DNA of 64,000 nt. Origin: Calcarisporiella thermophila CBS 279.70. Its lineage: Eukaryota; Calcarisporiellomycota. The notes under the pieces were generated by a model that did not search any database, was not told the DNA's origin, and was given only the letters and a program-made list of their open reading frames with translations. Position numbers and translations under genes: made by a program. Positions 56,201 through 64,000 of this stretch are shown piece after piece. Numbering within the stretch: the stretch's first letter is position 1; every line of letters begins with the position of its first letter. The stretch covers positions 551,504 through 615,503 of the forward strand of contig NW_027192206.1 in NCBI RefSeq assembly GCF_041956535.1. Reading direction: 5' to 3'.

Positions 56201-56777
56201 GCAGCAACGTTCGCGTTTACAATGCTGCACGTGTGGTCGGGCCTCCAGCACCTATTCCGCCTCCAATATCCTCTCGCTTCCCGTGCCGGAAACCAACGGG
56301 GGGGGTCCAGTGACATTGGAACGATGCCTGGAGGAGTATCTACGGGTCGAGCTGCTTTCGGGGGAGAATGCATGGCAATGCCCGCAGTGCAAAGTGCCGC
56401 GACAAGCAACCAAGCAGCTGAGTTTAACTCATCTTCCAGACATACTTATTGTGCATCTTCGCCGCTTCAAGTTTGATCCACCGCATAGAACCAAGCTCGA
56501 GGTGGACGTGAGATGCCCTTTGCGTCGGCTGGATCTAAGTCGATTTGTGGAGACGAAGATGCCCGAGGGGCAACTGGTGTACCACCTGTATGCCGTCTCG
56601 AATCACATGGGAACCCTGAATGGGGGTCACTATACGGCCAACGTACTCAACGGGGCGAATGGGGTCTGGCATACCTTTGATGACTCTCGAGTTACCGTAT
56701 GCAGGGAAGAGAGCGTCATGAGCCGTGCTGCATACACATTGTTTTATGTCAGGGATGCGCCACCGCCTGTAAATTAA
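53203..56777 (+). CDS. Rhodanese-USP ubiquitin C-terminal hydrolase (Doa4/USP8-like)
   Basis: Removes ubiquitin from endosomal cargo in the Doa4/Ubp4/USP8 pathway. Three exons: 53203-53394, 53458-53522 and 53588-56777; 1148 residues. The N-terminal USP8-dimerisation/MIT-like helices are coded over all three exons (HYLTSARNCFERGDVEYKKN, DAYVYYMRGC, then SILPTHPQ). A coiled coil follows (LLESIAKELKKQQKTLESEQ). After a Ser/Pro linker comes a rhodanese domain at about 313-454 (ILLIDVRMQDEFRHERI). The peptidase fills about 783-1145: Cys box GLKNLGNTCYMNSMLQCLSA (Cys794), NNDQHDSQEFLSFLLDVLHE, zinc-site pairs CCTCGRAS and CPQCKV, and His box GTLNGGHYTANVLN (His1100), then WHTFDDSRVT. The active-site residues are all present. 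Confidence 0.95.
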
Positions 56778-58610
56778 GCGGTGCTGGTTTATTATATGAG
56801 GGCTTTCCCAATCTATACGTTCGTTTTTACCTATTACTCTCCTATATATCTCCTTTGTTTAAATCTCCACCAAGTCCTCTATTTTTATTTTCTCCAATCG
56901 GGTTTCTTGTCTCTTCTGCAGAACATTTTACTACACTTTCTGGTCTTTATGGTTATTTCTCAGTTTTTTTCTTTCTTATTTTTACAAACTTTTGTTCATA
57001 TATGTAATATATATATTTGAAGCCCGTGGCTTTTTTTTCCTCTTGCATTCTCCTTTATCTTTCTTTATATATTTTTATCCCCATGCCACTTCCAACCCTA
57101 ATAGACTTTTGTCTGCTTACTCCTTATCGACTATACCGTCGCATTCAATAAGCTATCCATCAGGTGTTTCATTAAAAATTACATATCGTTAGAGTAATCT
57201 TTATGAAAACCTGGTGTAATTGAGCAATAATTATCTTTCTGATTTTTGGTATTCAACTTAGCGGATGCGCTACCTTCCTTATACCAGCCTTTTTATTCAG
57301 AGCTTCTAAGCATTTTCTTTACTAGGGACCTGCTAGTTACCAAAGATTAGTTATTCATTGAGTTGATACCAAATAAATTCGATTTGGAGAAATAATTTTA
57401 CAACTAGGTTCACTGTAAAACTTAAACGAAGCATTAATTGCTGAAAGGTTATTTCTATGTTTGATGTAATACGATTCAAAATCATCCTCGGTATATAAAG
57501 TTTCGTCCTTGAGAAAAGAGATATATAATATGGATTATAAAGGGGGGCAAGTGAATCTGCTTGTACTAAGCAACGTTTTTCTTCTTATAGACTAATCTAT
57601 TTGTCTATCTATACTAGAATTGTAAGTATGGTTCTCACTACTGACTGTAAGCATTGCTTGACTTTTCCACAAGGAAATTCAGACTCGAGTTTCAAAGTGG
57701 TATCTCCTTTCATAGGTGGGATTCGCCTTATCTTTTCCGATGGTTTTCTAAGGAAATATGAAGTGTAAGACGAAGTTGGTATGCCACTCTCCCTACAATA
57801 AATCTGGATATGTAAAGTGCTTAGAAAATATTGGGCACAGTGAATCGCGATAGATTCAAGCGGCGCATATTCACCACTGGGCACAACTTCCCCGAACGCT
57901 TCTCAATCATGAAGATGTTGGATACTACTCCTGGGGTGTTAATTGAAACTTCCCCTATCGTCCGTTTCTTCGACAATGTTTTCACCTCTTCCGCTCTGGC
58001 TACGGTGCTTACTTGGTTGGTGGGAAGACTTTTTGGTGGAGGAGGGTCCCCCTACTTGGTTGAGGTTCGGTTGATTCCAAAACTGTATTCTGTATCCCGC
58101 TTTGACTATCCTGTGTATTCAAGATGGTGAGGAAGTTTCTCGTCACGCGTTTTCGAATTTTTGCATTCTTCCTTCGACCTGTATGCGAGGCTTCTACCTG
58201 TCGGGGGCTTGCGATGTGACTTAACCTTTGGACGGGGAGGGTCGCTTTGCCTCGCCCGTATTCTTCCAGTTTTTTGATATAAATGTCTGACTACGTTGAG
58301 CTTGTAGGTTAGTCTGTTCGTATACCTGCAGCTGTTGTGGCTTCTCCCTGAGGGTATACATTCGTCTTCTCCGTGCACGGATCCTTGCTCTTATAGATGC
58401 CAGGTCCTCATGCAATGCTTTCTCCTCGAACACAAAACTTCTTCCCTCTCTTTGACTAGGCGCGGTGGCGAAGAAATTTGCCGCTTTGTAGGACTCGCGT
58501 CTGACCTAGTCCGCAGTCTATTTCAAAAAACCAAGACAGCTTGAACACTCCCACTGATTCTGTCTGATTCTTTGTGGAAATTCCCTTTGTCTTAATATTA
58601 TTGAGATTCT
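56778..58610. other. Intergenic, 1.8 kb
   Basis: T-rich 3' flank of the USP gene to about 57200, then AT-rich DNA. A plus frame at 57831-58130 contains a short hydrophobic run (SALATVLTWLVGRLFGGGG), and a minus frame at 58221-58433 is Arg/Gln-rich; neither has a start context or family pattern that would support a gene. Confidence 0.4.
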
Positions 58611-61173
58611 TTGACTCCGAATCACTCAGCGAATAGCTGGAATTACTGTGTTCTTTATCCATTCATCAAATCTGTTTACAACACCATCACATTATCTGCA
58701 TTAGCCCATCCCAATATGTTCAGCTTCAGCGACTCTGTAGCAAAACCCATCTCGATGAGTAGAGGGCGGCAGAAGCGCCTCCAGAGGGCCATGGTGCTAG
58801 CTCAGGGGAATAATACAGGTGGAGAGACTATGGTTAAGAACACGCCTGTGCCAGACACGTCGCTACCCAAAAATCTACACCTGCTGCAAGTCTGGACCAC
58901 GCGATCAGAGGGTGTGGACGGCCTTGTACTCAGGGCAGAGGTGGGTGCTGAATTGGGGATTGAGTCCCTGGGGAAGCTACTCGACAATGTTGCCCAAGGA
59001 AAATATGCCCTATGGAAGGCAGCCTCTCGATTGAAGCCATATGCGATTAAGGCATGGACTTCCAGCCAGGAAGCCCACCCTCCGAGCGAGAGCATCCCAC
59101 ACCGGGTTAAGCCGCCTCGAGTGGTCAGCTCACGACACGCGGCCAGCCTATTTGGGTGGTCAAACAANNNNNNNNNNNNNNNNNNNNNNNNNNNNNNNNN
59201 NNNNNNNNNNNNNNNNNNNNNNNNNNNNNNNNNNNNNNNNNNNNNNNNNNNNNNNNNNNNNNNNNNNNNNNNNNNNNNNNNNNNNNNNNNNNNNNNNNNN
59301 NNNNNNNNNNNNNNNNNNNNNNNNNNNNNNNNNNNNNNNNNNNNNNNNNNNNNNNNNNNNNNNNNNNNNNNNNNNNNNNNNNNNNNNNNNNNNNNNNNNN
59401 NNNNNNNNNNNNNNNNNNNNNNNNNNNNNNNNNNNNNNNNNNNNNNNNNNNNNNNNNNNNNNNNNNNNNNNNNNNNNNNNNNNNNNNNNNNNNNNNNNNN
59501 NNNNNNNNNNNNNNNNNNNNNNNNNNNNNNNNNNNNNNNNNNNNNNNNNNNNNNNNNNNNNNNNNNNNNNNNNNNNNNNNNNNNNNNNNNNNNNNNNNNN
59601 NNNNNNNNNNNNNNNNNNNNNNNNNNNNNNNNNNNNNNNNNNNNNNNNNNNNNNNNNNNNNNNNNNNNNNNNNNNNNNNNNNNNNNNNNNNNNNNNNNNN
59701 NNNNNNNNNNNNNNNNNNNNNNNNNNNNNNNNNNNNNNNNNNNNNNNNNNNNNNNNNNNNNNNNNNNNNNNNNNNNNNNNNNNNNNNNNNNNNNNNNNNN
59801 NNNNNNNNNNNNNNNNNNNNNNNNNNNNNNNNNNNNNNNNNNNNNNNNNNNNNNNNNNNNNNNNNNNNNNNNNNNNNNNNNNNNNNNNNNNNNNNNNNNN
59901 NNNNNNNNNNNNNNNNNNNNNNNNNNNNNNNNNNNNNNNNNNNNNNNNNNNNNNNNNNNNNNNNNNNNNNNNNNNNNNNNNNNNNNNNNNNNNNNNNNNN
60001 NNNNNNNNNNNNNNNNNNNNNNNNNNNNNNNNNNNNNNNNNNNNNNNNNNNNNNNNTATCCATAATGGCATGATGGCTGCAATGGCGCTACACGTGCACC
60101 TAGGGTGGAGTTGTGACCTGGGAGAGTATTTCATAATGGGTACTAGTTTGCCGCGACATGCCTCAGTAGGATGGGGAAATGCGTATCATCTGGTCAGATG
60201 GGCGTGCAAGACTGGAGCTGCAATGATGGCCAGTGAAAGGAGGATCCAAGCTGGTCCCGACGGAGATGGGTTTGTTGATCATCTGATTCATGAAGCTGCT
60301 GTCTTGTACACAACATTAGACGAAGAGTTGCGGCCGATCGCTCGCACGTGGTACAACGGAATGTGTTCAGCAATAACGGCCCTGGCTGGATTGCAAGGGC
60401 GATGTATCAGAGTAGAAGGCGGGTACAGGAGCTTCGTTAGGACCGTATTAAGCCTCGAGCCAGAGATTCGGTCTGGGGGACATGCCCACTGTCTCCATTG
60501 TGAGGCCCTAGTCTGTCGGAAGCGGGCGGCCAACCGTCTGCGGAGGAAACTTGAGTACGCAGTGCAGCAGGGCGGATTACTTCTTTGCGGGACAGACACC
60601 GAATTGGCACTCCTCGTGGCATGGCCAAACAACCCTGCGGGCCTCCTGCGTGCCATTGGTGCTGCGCGGGGGACTAATAACACTTTTATAGATGTGCAGG
60701 ATCCTACTCTATACGGTCGCACTCCTGCTTATGGATCTAGGCCTATCATACCCTTGTGGGTCGACGGCAACGCTCGCTCATTGGCGATATACTACGGCCG
60801 TCTGAAATGGAACGGTGTATTCTGCCGGCTGGACATTCTGGTGCAGAGCAATCCAGTCATACAGGGGGAAGCTCCCCTCGCCAGAACGTGGAAAGCCAAG
60901 ACGGTTAGGTCACTGATATCCTTGTGGCGTATGCGGGGAGACGATGTCTTCGGGGTTGGGTTCCCCAAAGCCAGTTGTTGGCCATCCCACAGTCGGCGTC
61001 TTGAGGCTGTCCGGTTGCCCATGCAGCCATTCCAGCAGAGAGATGACGGCGAAGCCTCCGTGGCCCTCCTGAGGTCAGCATCTAATGGAGAGCTTGGGGG
61101 TGGGTGGTCATCATGGGAGTTCCTCTCCAGAAATACACAAGACATAGTCAGAATCTATGCCAGGGCCCAATAG
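58611..61173 (+). CDS. Large orphan protein, interrupted by an assembly gap
   Basis: The 5' part (58611-59168) codes for up to 186 residues; the start is probably MFSFSDSVAKPISMSRGRQK at 58716. It is soluble and basic (VLRAEVGAELGIESLGKLLD, KYALWKAASRLKPYAIKAWT). After 888 N the frame resumes at 60057 and stops at 61173 (372 residues): IHNGMMAAMALHVHLGWSCD, WYNGMCSAITALAGLQG, GGHAHCLHCEALVCRKRAAN, ELALLVAWPNNPAGLLRAIG, PIIPLWVDGNARSLAIYYGR. The two sides lie in different frames, which an uncertain gap length explains. GC content is well above the flanks. The ALLV..NNP.G motif links it to the orphan at 49.8 kb. No known domain is recognised. Whether both sides are one gene is an inference. Confidence 0.5.
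59169..60056. other. Assembly gap (888 N)
   Basis: Unknown bases. Long frames that run through it consist mostly of undefined residues and have no meaning. Confidence 0.99.
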
Positions 61174-61542
61174 CTGCTGCCTGCCGCTAGACTCTCTCAT
61201 GTCGTGCGGGGACAATGCGGCACGTCCGATGCTGCCGCAGTACTGTACTGCCATGCAAATGCTCTTGCACACTTAATTGTCACTGTTGCATGCTCTTACG
61301 GACACTCTACAGCTCTATTTGGTAGGACGAATGACGCTGCGCTCTATATTGGATTGGCCAGCTTGGCCGAGGGTCGGTTCCACTTCTTGGTGGAGTTATA
61401 ATAAATGCAAGATTTCGTATATGATATGTAACGAATTCAAAGATGTAGAGCAAAGAAGCATAAAAATGGTTTCGAGAATATATGGGAGTTTCCACATAAA
61501 ATCAGACAGAAACAGATTTAAAAGTAAGAATTATGAAAGTTG
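61174..61542 (+). pseudogene. 3' tail of the orphan family, copy on plus strand
   Basis: After the stop at 61173 the sequence keeps family character: RFHFLVEL near 61375-61400, then CNEFKDVEQRSIKMVSRIYG and SF at 61425-61500. The same two blocks occur on the minus strand at the window end (QFHFLLDPPD; CNEFKDVVQRSVKKVSRIYG). DNA similarity is strong at 61420-61495 (shared GTAACGAATTCAAAGATGTA). It may be a last exon of the orphan gene or a relic of a second member. Confidence 0.45.
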
Positions 61543-61711
61543 ATTGGGCCAAACTATTAAGATATAATTCTCCAATATTATAGATATAAATTTGAGAGCT
61601 AATAACTCCGCGTATATCCACCCTAGAGCTCTCATTTTTAGTACAATCGATACACAATCACTTGTGTTAGCTTTCTAAAAACTACCATCAAAACTTTTCC
61701 TACCTCTAGTA
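61543..61711 (-). repeat. Dispersed repeat, copy B (helix-turn-helix-like coding potential)
   Basis: Reverse-complement match to 21349-21520. On the minus strand it reads VSIVLKMRALGWIYAELLAL, then ISIILENYILIVW, free of stops in the frame that is also open in copy A. It directly follows the orphan-family tail. Confidence 0.6.
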
Positions 61712-61964
61712 AGTTTTACTTTATTTTCTTACCTAACCTAAAACCTCCCAAAATAATATACCAATACTTACTCTAATATTTACCCCGAAATTTAATTTAT
61801 TAATTGGATTAATGTATAACCCTATACTTACCATGATACGTTCCATAGGTCATACTCGAAACCCTATAACATGGTTAATTGTACTAGCGGCATTTTTATC
61901 CACTCTTAAATCCCTTTAGCACTTTTTTATTCAATAGTATTGAATATTATTTTTTGATAAAGTA
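61712..61964. other. AT-rich DNA left of the Tc1-like element
   Basis: AT-rich stretch between dispersed repeat copy B and the left end of the Tc1-like element. No feature recognised. Confidence 0.4.
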
Positions 61965-62110
61965 CAAGTAGGGAAAAATGTGCCACAGTGTTTTAACAAA
62001 TTTTCTTTGGATGCTCAATTCTCCTGGATGGATGGAATATTATACAAGCGCCTTTATTATTAAACACTGGAGGAACTACACTATATGCTGTTCCACCCGC
62101 TACCCCGGTT
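61965..62110 (+). repeat. Left terminal inverted repeat
   Basis: 146 bp from CAAGTAGGG to CTACCCCGGTT. It matches the reverse complement of 63440-63585 with only a few differences (for example GTGTTTTAAC against GTATTTTAAC). Confidence 0.9.
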
Positions 62111-62352
62111 TTATATGCTTTTTCTAAAAAACCACGGGTATTAATATTGATGCTCGGGGAAAATGGCCTTCATGATAAAATTGAAGACATATTTATTATC
62201 GTTATTTCACAAAAATATTTCAATACTTCGTGTATCTTCCTCTAGCTTTATAAACAGCTCGGAATCTCCTCAACATACTCTCGTATAGGTTATCAATATA
62301 AGCCTTAACTATATTCTCCCACGTATATTTGATTCGTTCCCAGAGCTCTTCC

Positions 62353-63249
62353 CTATCCTTTGGCCGAGTAGAATAATCTTGAAGCCTCCTCTTCAAGAGG
62401 CTCCACGCGTTCTCTATGGGATTTAAATCTGGTGACTAAGCGGGCCATTCTAATACTCTTATATTGCGATCTCGCAGCCATGCTTGAGTTGACTTGGCGA
62501 TATGAGGGGGGGGGGGCATTGTCATGTTGGAAAATGATCTTATCTTTGTCTATCCTGTACCGTTCGAGTGTTCCAAGAAAACCTTCATCTAAAATGTTCT
62601 GATATGTCCTGGCATTTATTCCACCTTCTACACGAAGTAGAAGCCCCACTCCTTGCGAGGTGATGCAGCCCCATATCATGATTGCCTCTTTTCCCTGCTT
62701 CGTGGTTGGAATAATATTGCACTCTCGCAGTGGTTGCCCCTTCTTTACGTATGTGTATTCCTTTCCAGTGGTCTGTAAAAAGGGCACTATGGTTTCATCC
62801 GAGAATATTATGGTTTGTATGGTCTGAAAATCCCACCTAACAAGTTGAGCTGCGAATTTGAATCGAGCTTTAAAATGGCGCGGGAGCAGCAAAGGCTTCC
62901 TAGGCTTGGATCGAGGCTTCATTTCGGGCCTTCTAAGCATCATTTTTACAGTTTTGTTTGTTACGCTCTTCTTCAGCTCTTCTTTGATAACTTGCTGCAA
63001 GTCGACAAGCTTAGAACATTCCCCGGTTGACGCCTTCTTAGAAATGTATTTCTCATCTGATTCACTTAGACTACGTGGACGACCATATTTTGGCTTCATA
63101 GAAGGATATTTCGGGGTGCTCCATTCCTTGATTATGCTTCTAGCAGTTTCACGGCTTATTCCCACCAGTGCTCCAATCTTACGTGTGGACACTCCCTTTC
63201 TTGAAAGTTCAAGCACACGTTCTCGAATCTTTTTACGAGCTGGCTCCAT
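62353..63249 (-). pseudogene. Tc1/mariner transposase, frameshifted
   Basis: Opens MEPARKKIRERVLELSRKGV with a helix-turn-helix (STRKIGALVGISRETARSII), then GRPRSLSESDEKYISKK and a second HTH region. The catalytic domain shows TIIFSDETIVPF (first Asp), KEAIMIWGCITSQGVGLLLR and IIFQHDNAPP (second Asp). Right there an 11-base C-run (plus-strand G-run at 62506-62516) throws the frame. In the shifted frame the family sequence goes on (HIAKSTQAWLRDRNIRVLEW, then SPDLNPIENAWSLLKRR), with one in-frame stop after EWPA. The original C-terminus would end near 62220. The run could be a sequencing error, but the extra stop argues for real decay. Confidence 0.9.
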
Positions 63250-63439
63250 AGATGTCAGATATTGTTAAAAAATAAAAGCATCACCCTTGCAAATAAAAAA
63301 TATTTAGATGGAATGGTGGAGAGGATATAAAAAATATTTGGGTTTCTTTGGCACACATCGGCATATATAAAGATACCAATTTCCCATAAATTCGGGGTGC
63401 TATTCAACGATATCCTAGTTTTACAAGAAATGCATATTT

Positions 63440-63585
63440 AACCGGGGTAGCGGGTGGAACAGCATATAGTGTAGTTCCTCCAGTGTTTAATAATAAAGGC
63501 GCTTGTATAATATTCCATCCATCCAGGAGAATTGAGCATCCAAAGAAAATTTGTTAAAATACTGTGGCACATTTTTCCCTACTTG
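63440..63585 (-). repeat. Right terminal inverted repeat
   Basis: Partner of 61965-62110; ends CCCTACTTG followed by TA. Confidence 0.9.
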
Positions 63586-63660
63586 TATATTTAAGGAAAT
63601 ATTAAAACTGTTGCAGAGAGTTCTGAAACACTTATTATTTAAAATCTAAATGCGGTACGT

Positions 63661-64000
63661 CTGATCAAGCTTGAAAACTTCCATATATTCTCGAAACCTT
63701 TTTTACGCTTCTTTGCACTACATCTTTGAATTCGTTACAATCATATACTAAATCTCCAAGTGGCTCCTGTTGAGGCTGGGCTGCGTCCTTACCCACACCA
63801 GCCCCGGGTTGTCGCCTACCCATACCTTGGATAGCCCTGCCACAATCAAGGCAGCTAACCATCTGCGCGTACTTGGGTAATGCGCCAGACATGTTCTAGC
63901 ATATGCTACAGCATCCGGTGGATCCAACAAGAAGTGGAACTGACCCCTGACCATTAGGCGTACGTGTAGCGCCATTGCAGCCATCATGCCATTATGGATG
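63661..64000 (-). pseudogene. Second member of the orphan family, cut by the window end
   Basis: On the minus strand the sequence from 64000 starts CATCCATAATGGCATGATGG, matching 60057 onward, and reads MMAAMALHVRLMVRGQFHFL, then DPPDAVAYARTCLAHYPST. The plus-strand copy has about 1.27 kb between the ALHV block and the FHFL block; here they are adjacent, so one copy carries a deletion or the other an insertion. After a possible intron the tail CNEFKDVVQRSVKKVSRIYG follows at 63742-63680. The rest of the gene lies outside the window. Confidence 0.5.

Larger units (their letters stand above)
61965..63585. mobile_element. Tc1/mariner-like DNA transposon with 146-bp terminal inverted repeats
   Basis: A complete element of 1621 bp. 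The ends read CAAGTAGGGAAAAATG at left and its complement CATTTTTCCCTACTTG at right, flanked on both sides by the dinucleotide TA, the target duplication of this superfamily. Each terminal repeat is 146 bp and nearly identical to its partner, so insertion was fairly recent. It codes for one transposase on the minus strand, which is broken. Confidence 0.9.

Noticed and set aside
54645-56409. Minus-strand frames up to 197 codons
   Set aside because: Antisense to the USP exon, which has complete catalytic motifs.
57831-58433. Plus frame of 99 codons and minus frame of 70 codons
   Set aside because: A short hydrophobic run and an Arg-rich run alone do not support genes; no splice or family evidence.
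58802-60134. Long frames across the N gap on both strands
   Set aside because: They consist mainly of undefined residues.

Overview
This window is eukaryotic nuclear DNA from a filamentous, probably early-diverging fungus of the Mucoromycota type. The lineage is an inference from gene content; I ran no search. Fungal marks are a velvet-domain regulator, a Zn(II)2Cys6 regulator, a KIN17 gene, an Aster/LAM lipid-transfer protein and many 60-100 nt GT-AG introns (one has a perfect TACTAAC branch site). All exon structures were worked out by hand from splice signals, reading phase and family conservation.

Layout. 0-14 kb is a dense, GC-richer housekeeping block: U2 snRNA (-), a small mitochondrial protein (-), a DOC/galactose-binding-like protein (+), ribosomal protein eL20 (-), a Rab8/Sec4 GTPase (-), KIN17 (+), a velvet regulator (+) and a Ser/Thr kinase (-). 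14-27 kb is AT-rich and dynamic: a broken Crinkler/RHS-type NTPase gene, Ty3/Gypsy gag and integrase relics (one integrase piece present as an inverted pair), an intact orphan ORF, and kinesin-light-chain-type TPR remnants interrupted by insertions. 27-44.6 kb is again a gene block: homeodomain protein (+), small membrane protein (-), TRAF7-like RING/WD40 ligase (-), Aster/LAM sterol transporter (-), ARP6 (-), G-protein beta subunit (+), zinc-cluster regulator (-), Dpb4/POLE3 (-) and two tandem glutathione transferases (-). 44.6-64 kb mixes orphan ORFs, Tc1/mariner and Gypsy remnants with two islands of conserved genes: CTF8 (+) and a rhodanese-USP deubiquitinase (+). An 888-base run of N lies inside one orphan gene.

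Functional links. Several genes act in signalling and transcription (velvet, homeodomain, zinc cluster, Gbeta, kinase), several in chromatin or replication (ARP6, Dpb4, CTF8, KIN17), and two in ubiquitin pathways (TRAF7-like ligase, Doa4/USP8-like protease). There are no operons; divergent pairs share short promoters (mitochondrial protein/DOC-like, Rab8/KIN17, ARP6/Gbeta).

The least explained material is a lineage-specific protein family in the 45-64 kb region. Two members share a motif of the form ALLV..NNP.G...A..AA. Another pair lies in inverted orientation around a Tc1-like element with 146-bp terminal repeats. A dispersed repeat coding for a helix-turn-helix-like peptide occurs at 21.4 kb and 61.6 kb.
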